A DNA stretch of 64,000 nt from an uncultured Rubrobacteraceae bacterium (GTDB taxonomy: Bacteria > Actinomycetota > Rubrobacteria > Rubrobacterales > Rubrobacteraceae): NCBI GenBank assembly GCA_902806085.1, contig CADCVH010000101.1:1-64000 (forward strand), read 5' to 3'. Position numbers and translations under genes: made by a program. The notes under the pieces were generated by a model. That model made no database searches. It saw only the letters and a list, made by a program, of their open reading frames with translations, and was not told the origin of the DNA. Below, piece after piece: positions 57,559 to 64,000 of the stretch (position 1 is its first letter; the number at the start of each line of letters is the position of its first letter).

Positions 57559-58122
57559 TCACGCGCACCCGTCGCGGTGCGCCGTGAGGTCCGCGCGGGT
57601 GAGCCCGGGGAAATGGGACCGGACGGAGCGGGGCGAGGCCCCGCTCGATAGCTCCTCGTCTATGGCGCCCCGTTCGGGGTGCTCGCAAACGGGGCACGCC
57701 TTCCGCCGGGCCCCCGCCGGCCGTCCGGACGAGTAGCGCACCCGGTAGTGCCTCTTGCGCTCCGGGGGGTCCAGGGCGGCCATCTCGACGCACGCGGCGA
57801 GGGCCTCGTCCGACTGTGGCCCCGTGGCCGCCACGGTGATTACCTCGCCCCGGTAGAAGCGCACCCACAGCTCGCGCCCGCCCTGCGTCCACCGTCCCCC
57901 GTCCGTGAGCTGGAGGTGCCCGGCCTCCGCGTGCTCCACCCAAACCGAAGCGTCGAGGCGGGTGAGGGCCCGCAAGATCCACGCCGCCGAGCGGCAGCTA
58001 AGGCCGTCCGGGTCGCGCGCCAAGAAGCTCGCACGCTCGGCGTCGGCCGGCGGCGGGACCCCCGCGGCGTCCCCTATCCGGCCCTCGAAGGTCCCGCCCC
58101 TCCGGACGTCGTTCCCCCTCAC
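57559..58122 (-). CDS. Hypothetical protein with C-terminal zinc-finger-like motif
   Basis: A 187-residue protein. The C-terminus has CPVCEHPERGAIDEELSSG and, after a predicted helix, LTAHRDGC, a CxxC...HxxxC arrangement seen in recombination-directionality or DNA-binding accessory proteins. The middle (WILRALTRLDASVWVEHAEA) is not recognised. The start GTG 58122 overlaps the upstream TGA (GTGA). Confidence 0.65.
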   Translation of the reverse strand: MRGNDVRRGGTFEGRIGDAAGVPPPADAERASFLARDPDGLSCRSAAWILRALTRLDASVWVEHAEAGHLQLTDGGRWTQGGRELWVRFYRGEVITVAATGPQSDEALAACVEMAALDPPERKRHYRVRYSSGRPAGARRKACPVCEHPERGAIDEELSSGASPRSVRSHFPGLTRADLTAHRDGCA

Positions 58123-58403
58123 GCCCCCAACCTCTCCGCCGCGGCCTCGTGCTCGGCCACGAGCGCGGCGAGGGCGCGTCTCAGAGACTCCGCCTGGCCC
58201 CGGTGGTACTCGCACCACTCCGCCCGCCGCTCGGCCTGCAGGCGGGCGAAATAGGCCCGTTCGGATTCCATGAACACCTCCTCGGCCGGCCTCTCCCCCT
58301 GGTCCGTCACGCGCCGGTCGTGGCGCTTCTCTATGAGGCGGTTCAACTCGCCCTCGACGCTTTCGCCGCGGCCTATCTCCCAGCCTTCCTTCGGTAATCT
58401 CAC
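58119..58403 (-). CDS. Hypothetical coiled-coil protein of the element
   Basis: A 94-residue, highly charged helical protein (ELNRLIEKRHDRRVTDQGER, QAESLRRALAALVAEHEAAA). Unknown family. GTG 58403 follows AAAGGAGG and overlaps the TGA of the gene before it; the stop overlaps the gene after it. It is one of a series of translationally coupled genes from 60291 to 57559. Confidence 0.65.
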   Translation of the reverse strand: MRLPKEGWEIGRGESVEGELNRLIEKRHDRRVTDQGERPAEEVFMESERAYFARLQAERRAEWCEYHRGQAESLRRALAALVAEHEAAAERLGA

Positions 58404-58738
58404 GCCGCGCCTCCTTTCCTTCGACCGCCCGCCAACGCGACGACGGACGGGTAGCAGTCTTTGGTGGGGAAGTCGTGCCACTCGTCCCCGATAGGGTCGT
58501 ATAGGGACGTGTAGCCGGGGTAACAGCTCGGCCTGGCCCGGAAGCGGCGGCCGTCGTCTTCGGGCTCCCTTCGTGTCCGAGAGAGGAAACCCAAGAGGGC
58601 CGGCTTGCACTCCACCAGCGCCGCTCGGTCCTCTTCGGTGAGCACACCGGCGGGAGCATCGACGCGGAGCGCGTCCCCGTCGGCTTCGAGGTTCACGCCC
58701 CTGGCTTTCAGGCCGTGATAAAGCTTCAGGGCGTTCAC
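58400..58738 (-). CDS. TubC-like docking-domain protein
   Basis: A 112-residue protein whose first 50 residues (LKLYHGLKARGVNLEADGDA, LRVDAPAGVLTEEDRAALVE) match the TubC N-terminal docking fold, common in small phage and plasmid proteins next to primase or helicase genes. The rest, with YPGYTSLYDPIGDEWHDFP, is unknown. Coupled to the helicase gene by ATGA. Confidence 0.75.
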   Translation of the reverse strand: MNALKLYHGLKARGVNLEADGDALRVDAPAGVLTEEDRAALVECKPALLGFLSRTRREPEDDGRRFRARPSCYPGYTSLYDPIGDEWHDFPTKDCYPSVVALAGGRRKGGAA

Positions 58739-60291
58739 AGAACAAGCTCCTCTCGCTCGGATTTTCTTTCTGCCGCGTATAGGGTCGAGGTTTCGGCAGA
58801 ATGAATCTGTTCATCACGGGTCGGTGTCCCTTCTGGCACCGCCGACCCGTGTGTTTGCTTTCTGCCGGGAGGGATGGGGGTTTCGGCAGAAAGAAAGTGC
58901 CGGAAAGGATCGCCCTTCTTGCCCCCCCCTATCCTCGTGACCGTGCCCGCCTGTAGTAGCTTCGAGAGCGCGGCCTGCGAGGACGTGCGCTTGACGTCCT
59001 GCTCCTTGAGCTTGTCGGTGAGTTCGCCCGTCGTCATGGCGTTGTCGGGCTTGGTGGGTAGGGTCTCCCTGATCGCCTGCGCGGCCTCCTCTTCGGCGAA
59101 CGCGCTGGCGTCTCCGAGGGACCTATAGCCGTCGGGGGTCAGTTCTATGACGAGCTTGTCGGGGGTCTCGTCGAAGCGGCTCAGGCTCTCTAGCACCCGC
59201 ACCGTGGGTCGCGTGTTGCCGTCCCCGCGGCGTATCGAGAGGATCACGTCCACGGCGCCGCCGAATGCGGAACTGCCCCGGGCTGACTCTCCGACTTCCC
59301 CTCCGCCCTTGCGCTCGTGGCGGGTGAGGAGGACCCCGAGACCCCGCGCCGCGGCCTTCTGTAGGGGCCCCATCGCCTCCTGCGCGGCCCCCGCGTTGTT
59401 CTCGCCGTCGCCCCTGATGCCCGCGAACTGCCCGAGCGTGTCGGTTATCAGGAGCTCCGCTCCGACCTCCAGGGCTTTCTCCACAGCCAAGGCCGCCACC
59501 TCCGGCCATGCGAGCGCGGCGACGTCGTGCCAGAAGAGGACCAGCAGGTCCTCACAGTCCGTCAGCCCGGTCCGCTCTAGGACCTTCCTGAAGCTCGTAG
59601 GAGACTGCTCCGTGAGCATGAGCACCTTGGTTCGCCTCGTAGGCTCCCCCATGAACGTAGAGCCGGATACGACGCTCTTGAGCATGTGCGAGACGAACGT
59701 CGTTTTGCCGCCGGCCTTGATCTTGCCGTCAAGTTCGGTTATCGCGCCCACGGCCACATAGGGCGGGACTATCCACTCCGTCTTATCAGGCGTGAGAGCC
59801 GCGACTTCTCGGGCCGTCCTGAACGCGATAATTCGTTCTGCCGGAACCTCTTCCTTAAGGGCGGCGGAATAAATCTTGGCCACCTTGCCGGCCTCGATCT
59901 CTGGCGCCGGAGCGTAGGTTTCCGCCTGCCTGGCCAGCGCCTTGCTTATGGTCGTACGCCTGTAGTCGGCCCGGTCGGTCCACTTGCGGCGGCACAACGC
60001 GGAACGGCGAAAGAGGCCGTCGATCTGTTGGGGGTCTTGCGTATAGAAGCCCAAGATGCCGAGTAAGGCGAGGTCGGCGCTGCTGGCATCGTGCCCGTAC
60101 TCCGTCGTGTCGCCGCGGTCGAAGAGGCGCTCGAACTTCGGAGCGTTCTTGGCCCTGCGGCACAGCCCGATAATCTCTTCGTCGCCCAGAATCGAGCTGA
60201 CGGGGCGTTGTACGTTCGTCCGCACTGGCTCGTCTTTCGGGGAGTGCTCCGCGTGCAGGCGCAGAAGCTCTTCGTTGCGCTCCTGGATCAC
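58735..60291 (-). CDS. RepA-like AAA ATPase/helicase with primase-associated N-terminus
   Basis: A 518-residue protein. Residues 34-120 (LGDEEIIGLCRRAKNAPKFERLFDRGD and ALLGILGFYTQDPQQIDGLFRRSALCRRKW) are the helical domain normally found right after a prim-pol domain in phage and plasmid primases. A RecA-type ATPase follows: Walker A GKIKAGGKTT at 189-198 and Walker B LLITDTLGQ near 283. The C-terminus has a winged-helix-like stretch (TTGELTDKLKEQDVKRTSSQ). It would unwind DNA for element replication. Start GTG 60291 overlaps the TGA of the primase gene (GTGA). Confidence 0.88.
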   Translation of the reverse strand: MIQERNEELLRLHAEHSPKDEPVRTNVQRPVSSILGDEEIIGLCRRAKNAPKFERLFDRGDTTEYGHDASSADLALLGILGFYTQDPQQIDGLFRRSALCRRKWTDRADYRRTTISKALARQAETYAPAPEIEAGKVAKIYSAALKEEVPAERIIAFRTAREVAALTPDKTEWIVPPYVAVGAITELDGKIKAGGKTTFVSHMLKSVVSGSTFMGEPTRRTKVLMLTEQSPTSFRKVLERTGLTDCEDLLVLFWHDVAALAWPEVAALAVEKALEVGAELLITDTLGQFAGIRGDGENNAGAAQEAMGPLQKAAARGLGVLLTRHERKGGGEVGESARGSSAFGGAVDVILSIRRGDGNTRPTVRVLESLSRFDETPDKLVIELTPDGYRSLGDASAFAEEEAAQAIRETLPTKPDNAMTTGELTDKLKEQDVKRTSSQAALSKLLQAGTVTRIGGGKKGDPFRHFLSAETPIPPGRKQTHGSAVPEGTPTRDEQIHSAETSTLYAAERKSEREELVL

Positions 60292-60794
60292 GCCGGCTGA
60301 CCCGTGAAGGTAAAAAACCTCTCGATGCCGTAGATCTCCACTCGTGGGCGCTTGATGGGCGTCGGGACCTTGCCCTTCACGATGACATGCACGCCTCGGC
60401 TAGACGGGGAGAGCTCGGCGTAAGAGTTCAGACTCTCGATGATCTCCGATGCCCAGGACTCGATCTCGCCGGTTCGCGGATCCCTGCAGCCGTCCAGGTC
60501 CACCCCCACGTAAGGGTCGCCGCTGCAGAAGACGAATCCGACGCCGCTGTATTCACCGGTCTCGTAAGCCCCGAACACCTTATCGAAGGGGCTCCAAGTG
60601 AGGAGGTCCGTGCTGGAAGCCTTTCGCTCGTTGCGAGGATCGTGGGGATGCTTCGTCCACTTCTCGCCGCTGCGAGCGTACTTCCAGGCGACCCATTGGG
60701 GCCGGAGTTTGAGTTCGTCGGGGATGCCGTCTGGCGATACTGCCAGGGGCTCCGGCGGCCTATCCTGTACAATTGGTTGAGGCGCGAGAGTCAT
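60288..60794 (-). CDS. Primase-polymerase (prim-pol) N-terminal domain protein, split
   Basis: A 168-residue protein with the prim-pol-like pattern: IPDELKLRPQWVAWKYARSG, then YSGVGFVFCSGDPYVGVDLDGC with the metal-binding acidic residues near 110, SYAELSPSSRGVHVIVKGKVP and EIYGIERFFTFTGQP at the end. Homologues usually continue straight into the helical domain that here begins the next gene. The break is a GTGA overlap, so the two halves should be made together by coupled translation. ATG 60794 has GAAAGG upstream. Confidence 0.85.
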   Translation of the reverse strand: MTLAPQPIVQDRPPEPLAVSPDGIPDELKLRPQWVAWKYARSGEKWTKHPHDPRNERKASSTDLLTWSPFDKVFGAYETGEYSGVGFVFCSGDPYVGVDLDGCRDPRTGEIESWASEIIESLNSYAELSPSSRGVHVIVKGKVPTPIKRPRVEIYGIERFFTFTGQPA

Positions 60795-60954
60795 GCACAG
60801 ACCTTTCTTTCGCGTCGTTGGGGCGGCTTTCGGGGGCCGCCTCTTTTTTTTGCACGGTATCGAGAATGAGCTTGTACACGGAGGCGAGAGAAGCCAATTC
60901 GCCCTCGGCCGTGGTGTCTGGACGTGGGGCGTAAGCGATAGTCGGCTTAGACAC
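60760..60954 (-). CDS. Small protein upstream of the primase
   Basis: A 64-residue protein (SKPTIAYAPRPDTTAEGELA, SLASVYKLILDTVQKKEAAP). I recall similar short frames placed before primase genes in other actinobacterial elements but cannot name a family. GTG 60954 overlaps the end of the MerR-like gene by 8 nt, and the stop overlaps the primase start, so it is embedded in the coupled series. Confidence 0.6.
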   Translation of the reverse strand: MSKPTIAYAPRPDTTAEGELASLASVYKLILDTVQKKEAAPESRPNDAKERSVHDSRASTNCTG

Positions 60955-61162
60955 CGAGGACCTCTTCGGGCTGTTTGAGTTTCCGGGGACGACTGCCAAC
61001 ACCCATATTTCTGAGCAAGGCTACGTCGAAGTCGGTGTAGATCCGACCGTTGAAGTCGCGGCGCGCGGGCGGGATACGGCCTTGCCACTCCAACATCCTG
61101 AGATGCTGGGGGCTGACGTTGAGACGTTTAGCAGCTTCGCTGATGTGCATCACGCTGTCCAT
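60947..61162 (-). CDS. MerR-like HTH protein, possible excisionase
   Basis: A 71-residue protein with the MerR/Xis winged HTH: MHISEAAKRLNVSPQHLRML then EWQGRIPPARRDFNGRIYTD. No effector domain is present. Proteins of this size before replication genes act as excision factors or activators. Start ATG 61162, with a TATAAG-type -10 about 25 nt upstream in an AT-rich stretch. Confidence 0.82.
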   Translation of the reverse strand: MDSVMHISEAAKRLNVSPQHLRMLEWQGRIPPARRDFNGRIYTDFDVALLRNMGVGSRPRKLKQPEEVLGV

Positions 61163-61221
61163 GTAGGCACAGCGTAAACCGCATACTTATAGGTAAAAAG
61201 ATGCGAAGAATTGCGCGGAGT

Positions 61222-62175
61222 TTATTGTCCCCTATATTGGTCTAGCAGTTCTCTTCCAAGCTGTACATGTGCCTTAGCAGATCGTGCAGAATCGAGTGCG
61301 AACTCTTCAGCCAGTCGCTTATGCGTCCACGTTCGTCGCCGCCTGTCCGTTTGGTCTGGAAAATTGTGGCGGTCGTGTAGGACAGCGCATTGCACGGCGG
61401 TGAGCTCATCCCGCTTCTTTCGTCCAGTAGTCGGTCCTGTTTCGCGCCGGGTAGAAAGGGCCTTATATGCTGACTCGATATCTTCTCGCCTATGGTAGGG
61501 CTGCACGTCTATAAGAGGGCGTGATTCGTTAGCATGTAGCCGCTGTTTCCAGCGCTCGAAGAGTTCCGGCCTTTCCTCCTTGATGTCCCCGACCGCTTCT
61601 TCAGTAGTCACGCCTTGAGGATGAACGTACTTCTCGAGGAGGGCCGTCAACAAGCCTTCGTAGTACTCCACGCACGTTGCTTCTACTTGGTTGCTATCGC
61701 GTCGCCACACAATCGGTGAAGCAAACATCTCATACTGGCTGCGGGGAATGGTATGCGGGTAGTCCCACATGAACGACTCCGCAAAATCCTCTAGCCGAGT
61801 TTCGGGTGGATCGAAGAGCACGCACATAGAGAGAAAAATGTACCATCCTGTGACTATATACTCGTGATCGCGAGCCTCTTCGGGAACAAGTGCCTTATAA
61901 AGACCCCCCAAGTCATTGACCCACACTTGGAAGGTTGTATGCCATCGCTCCGCTTGCTCCGCAAACTCTGTCCCAGGCGGCGAGCTGAGCGACTCGGGAG
62001 TGTACACAGAACGAGGATGCGGAGGAGGCAGCTGGGTTTGGGCCTCGATCTCCCAGCGTCTACGCATGTCCCTAACATGCTCCCATGCCACTCCGCGCGC
62101 GAGAAAGATATCCAACACTAGGCGGCGCTTCGCCTGTTGCACCCGGGCTTCCCCTGACGAAGGTAGGCTCTTCAT
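61222..62175 (-). CDS. Hypothetical protein of the element
   Basis: A 317-residue protein without recognised domains. It contains several Trp/Tyr-rich helices (EYIVTGWYIFLSMCVLFDPP) and a basic C-terminal part (TGRKKRDELTAVQCAVLHDR). Its G+C content is clearly lower than the host genes, suggesting foreign origin. It follows the XRE gene by 23 nt, as an operon. Confidence 0.7.
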   Translation of the reverse strand: MKSLPSSGEARVQQAKRRLVLDIFLARGVAWEHVRDMRRRWEIEAQTQLPPPHPRSVYTPESLSSPPGTEFAEQAERWHTTFQVWVNDLGGLYKALVPEEARDHEYIVTGWYIFLSMCVLFDPPETRLEDFAESFMWDYPHTIPRSQYEMFASPIVWRRDSNQVEATCVEYYEGLLTALLEKYVHPQGVTTEEAVGDIKEERPELFERWKQRLHANESRPLIDVQPYHRREDIESAYKALSTRRETGPTTGRKKRDELTAVQCAVLHDRHNFPDQTDRRRRTWTHKRLAEEFALDSARSAKAHVQLGRELLDQYRGQ

Positions 62176-62198
62176 TGGCCCGCGCTTCCCCCTATCCT

Positions 62199-62594
62199 CT
62201 ATCTGCCCGCACGCGGCGTCCCAGCTTCTCCGAACTGCCGCACGATACCCAGGACCATCTCCTTATCGCGCCCGGGCAGGCGCGAGCTTTCCCGGGTTAT
62301 GGCCCGGACAAGATCGTCTCTCAGCGCTGCCACGAGGTCGCCGTCAGGCCCCGCATTTGACCCACCAGCGAGGTCCTCCTCGAACCACAGTGCTGGCGGA
62401 AAGTCCATCGCCGCGGCTATGGCCCCCATCTTGTCGTAGCCCGGGCTCTCTATTCGGCCCTTGAGGAGGTTAGTGACGTAGGAACGGTGTACGACACCGT
62501 CTGTGGCCTTCGCGAGTTCAGCGCCGCTCCACCTGCGACCGTCCGGGTGACGGTAAGCGTCTAGTAGGCGCTCGAACTTCTCCGCGATATGCAT
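62199..62594 (-). CDS. XRE family regulator, rightmost gene of the element
   Basis: A 131-residue protein with an HTH in AEKFERLLDAYRHPDGRRWS, GAELAKATDGVVHRSYVTNL and LKGRIESPGYDKMGAIAAAM. ATG 62594 is chosen for its GGGAG site 8 nt upstream; ATG 62609 is five codons earlier. It may keep the element silent or control the gene at 61222. The AT-rich stretch 62610-62668 upstream should hold its promoter. Confidence 0.82.
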   Translation of the reverse strand: MHIAEKFERLLDAYRHPDGRRWSGAELAKATDGVVHRSYVTNLLKGRIESPGYDKMGAIAAAMDFPPALWFEEDLAGGSNAGPDGDLVAALRDDLVRAITRESSRLPGRDKEMVLGIVRQFGEAGTPRAGR

Positions 62595-62668
62595 TTGGCC
62601 GACTCCCATCGCCTTTCTCGGAGTTGTCGGATATATGATACTGTTGATCGTGTAGTTTAATTCATATC

Positions 62669-62768
62669 TCACGCGCTAACCAACTCCACCTGGCTCGCGC
62701 TTCCGGCTTCCGTACTCAGAAGCGCGCGGAACCGCAGCGTTCTTTTGTAGTCGTGAGAGTTCATCAAC
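62669..62768 (-). other. Displaced native 3' end of the integrase gene
   Basis: Read leftward from AAC 62768-62766 and joined to the integrase frame at 49072, this stretch encodes LMNSHDYKRTLRFRALLSTE and AGSASQVELVSA followed by TGA at 62669. It has no function in the integrated state but gives the integrase its own C-terminus in the circular form. It also explains why this end holds no other gene. Confidence 0.75.
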
Positions 62769-62795
62769 AAGAACCCGAGCTACCAGACCGCCTTC
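62742..62795. other. Predicted attR of the element
   Basis: Element half: arm CTTTTGTA (62742-62749), 16 nt, then AAC (62766-62768). Host half: AAGAACCCGAGCTACCAG from 62769. Joined to attL this rebuilds attP (arms 16 nt on either side of AA) and attB (TTCTCG-AAC-AAGAACCCG). Confidence 0.75.
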
Positions 62796-62822
62796 TACGT
62801 GCAGCACGCCGGCACGGCGTAG
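62766..62822 (+). pseudogene. Restriction-modification gene, continuation after the element
   Basis: Eighteen codons, NKNPSYQTAFYVQHAGTA, then TAG at 62820-62822. NKNPSYQ is the conserved continuation of FSN in Eco57I-type enzymes. The expected next motif (WGILTNGR) is absent in all three frames, so the gene was truncated by a further event and excision of the element would not restore it. Confidence 0.8.
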
Positions 62823-62892
62823 GGGCGACCTTTACTTGCGCCGATTCGGACGCCCGACGGCACGATCTGACGAGAAACGTGCGCCCGGGCGC

Positions 62893-63938
62893 CTAACCGG
62901 GACGCTTCCCGAGCAGGTCGTCCACCTTCCTCGTGGCCTGCCTCAATTCTACAAGGAAGGCCGGCCTGAGCGGGCTTCGCTGTTTCCACCATCCTCAAGC
63001 TCGCCGCCCTCGACGTTGAGGCCCGAGAGCTTCTTTCCGATTGACCAGCCGACGGAAAAGGCACCCGGATAGGGGCGGCGCGTCTGTTGCGACGGAGCGT
63101 CGGCCTGTTAGGGTTCGCCCACGAACTCTATGTCCGGCAAGTACGCGCGCCTGGCGATGGTCGGAGGCGTGTCGTCCCCAAACACAATGTGCAGGTCCAA
63201 AAGAAGGCCCGCGATCCCTGTACGGAAGCAGTTGAGCAAGGCCCCGAGCGTGGCGTAGCCGCCGCGCATGACAGTTTCCTTCGAGTGCGCTTGCTGCGTG
63301 TCCCGTACGGCCCGTATCCGCTTGAAGTGATCCCACCGCTGCTGGTTATTCTTGTCCAGCTTCTTTCCGCCCGTCATAGCGGGTATCCACTCGTTCACCC
63401 TCTTGTCGAAACCGACCTTCTGGTGCTTGTTGTCTACGAGCGTCTTATCTGGGTTTTTTCTGTTGTACGCTGCCACTTTCGCCCCCAAGTACGCTTCGAC
63501 GCTGCCCACCCCGTTCGACGCGCACGAGAGAAGGTTCGTGTAGACGCCAGTTTCGATGCTCCGCTCCAAATCCTCAACGGCCTGGTCGAAAAGTGCCCAG
63601 TAGGGAGCGGTGTGGAACCAACCTGATTCGCCTCCCAAGTCGTGCTCGTGCCCCGTCGAGTCCGTGTACCTGGTGTACCCGCTGTCCCCGGCGTGGAACG
63701 TCTAACCGCCGCCGATAAGGTTCTCGAAGGGCAGCTGCGCGTCCTTCTTGCGGCACTCCAACTGCACGTCGTTGAAATTTCTGCCCTGCTCGGCGAAGAA
63801 CCGCTTCACGTCACCGTCCGTTCTGAAACGGTAGCCGTAGTGCCGTTGGAACGAGTCGCTCCCGTGCTTAGCCATCGCCATGATAAAGTCGTGCGCCGCT
63901 CTGCGGGTCCGCTTGTCCTTGACGCGATACACAGCCAT
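62893..63938 (-). pseudogene. Degenerate gene with internal stops, HEPN-like motif
   Basis: From ATG 63938 one frame reads VYRVKDKRTRRAAHDFIMAM to FENLIGGG, meets TAG at 63702, continues in frame (TFHAGDSGYTRYTDSTGHEH) for 198 codons to DIEFVGEP and TAA at 63108, then stays open for 52 codons to TAG at 62949; a shifted frame ends in VELRQATRKVDDLLGKRPG at 62893. Two in-frame stops and a frameshift indicate decay. The piece VRDTQQAHSKETV has an R-x5-H spacing as in HEPN RNases, which is only suggestive. A downstream TTG at 63638 could still start a 176-residue product. Confidence 0.55.
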
Positions 63939-64000
63939 GACGGGATTGTATCGGAGCCGCCGAGGGTTCTCCTCATGCTTTGGAAGCCACGAGCGACTCC

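Larger units (their letters stand above)
49073..62768. mobile_element. 13.7-kb integrated element with serine integrase, inserted in a restriction-modification gene
   Basis: The ends are defined by the interruption of one reading frame: ...RDAFSN stops at 49072 and NKNPSYQTAF resumes at 62766. Content: integrase and XRE gene leftward; four small genes rightward from a divergent promoter; a leftward block with a structured RNA, groES, an EthD-like gene, a toxin-antitoxin pair, degraded genes, small unknowns, RepA-like helicase, primase, a MerR-like gene, an unknown gene and an XRE regulator. No structural phage genes, relaxase or FtsK/TraB-type protein are recognised. This matches a replication-competent satellite or mobilizable island rather than a complete prophage or an actinomycete conjugative element. 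Confidence 0.85.

Noticed and set aside
49073-62768. Interpretation as an actinomycete conjugative element (AICE) or full prophage
   Set aside because: No FtsK/TraB-type translocase, relaxase, capsid, portal, tail or lysis gene was recognised between the att sites; only a short terminase-like tail relic.
62836-63072. Plus-strand open frame right of attR as the 3' part of the restriction-modification gene
   Set aside because: It is in a different frame, lacks the expected WGILTNGR motif and mirrors the decayed minus-strand gene.
1-64000. CRISPR array, rRNA and tRNA genes
   Set aside because: No regular spaced repeats of CRISPR type, no rRNA-like stretches and no cloverleaf with a T-loop motif were recognised; the element did not insert in a tRNA gene.

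Overview
The window is high-GC DNA with dense, often overlapping genes (ATGA, GTGA, TAGTG junctions), many GTG/TTG starts and strong Shine-Dalgarno sites. The gene content (aerobic CO dehydrogenase cluster, nicotinoprotein-type methanol dehydrogenase, MoxR/VWA pairs, UTRA-type GntR, PucR-type HTH, large serine integrase) suggests an actinobacterium, most likely Rubrobacter or a close relative; this is inference from recalled protein families, not a search.

Layout. 1-5.5 kb: end of a formaldehyde dehydrogenase, a Uma2 protein, fdhD, an oxalate/formate-type MFS carrier, and a DUF485 plus sodium/solute symporter pair with a strong promoter. 5.6-9.7 kb: acetyltransferase, TPP-dependent enzyme, OsmC, isochorismatase-like hydrolase, secreted protein. 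9.8-13.6 kb: two tandem PhoD-type Tat-exported phosphatases with duplicated upstream regions carrying 11-bp phased repeats. 13.6-17.4 kb: compact minus-strand run (GNAT, cupin, DUF1272, GST, SIS, EamA). 17.6-24 kb: MocR regulator, hydrolases, LLM oxidoreductase, DUF305/DUF4396 genes. 24-34.4 kb: form II-type CO dehydrogenase operon coxS-coxL-coxM-moxR-coxE, a deleted GNAT relic, two XdhC proteins, a MocA-like transferase and coxG, with a second coxG-like gene beyond. 34.7-36.9 kb: PucR-type HTH, Mop protein, modB and modA, i.e. molybdenum supply for the CO dehydrogenase. 37.3-44.4 kb: VOC protein, methionine sulfoxide reductase, thioesterase, a probably leaderless GntR regulator, methanol dehydrogenase and a second MoxR/VWA pair. 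44.5-46.5 kb: broken aldo/keto reductase, Fur-family regulator, NicO-type nickel/cobalt transporter and a DUF4242 protein. 47-48.5 kb: phosphoesterase and NAD(P)-binding protein.

The most interesting part is a 13.7-kb integrated element at about 49,073-62,768. Its large serine integrase has inserted into a type IIG (Eco57I-like) restriction-modification gene: the 5' part of that gene ends in the codons for FSN at 49,072 and the reading resumes as NKNPSYQ at 62,766. Joining the element ends in silico gives an attP with CTTTTGTA/TACAAAAG arms placed symmetrically (16 nt each side) around an AA dinucleotide inside the only shared triplet AAC. The integrase gene runs across attL, so its last 50 codons come from the host gene; the native 32-codon end lies unused at the other end of the element. 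The element carries interlocked divergent promoters, several unknown early genes, a candidate structured non-coding RNA of about 550 nt, an orphan GroES, an EthD-like gene, a DUF4411/ImmA-type toxin-antitoxin pair, a primase split from its helicase, a MerR-like gene and an XRE regulator. I recognise no capsid, tail or conjugation genes, so it resembles a satellite or integrative mobilizable island. To its right (62.9-63.9 kb) lies a decayed gene of unknown function.

C1 theme: methanol oxidation (39.9 kb), formaldehyde oxidation (left edge), FdhD for formate dehydrogenase and CO oxidation (25-34 kb) share this stretch, with molybdate uptake and cofactor genes. The 12-mer ATTGTAGTAACA occurs upstream of both the methanol dehydrogenase and the CO dehydrogenase operon. 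I recognised no rRNA, tRNA or CRISPR array.
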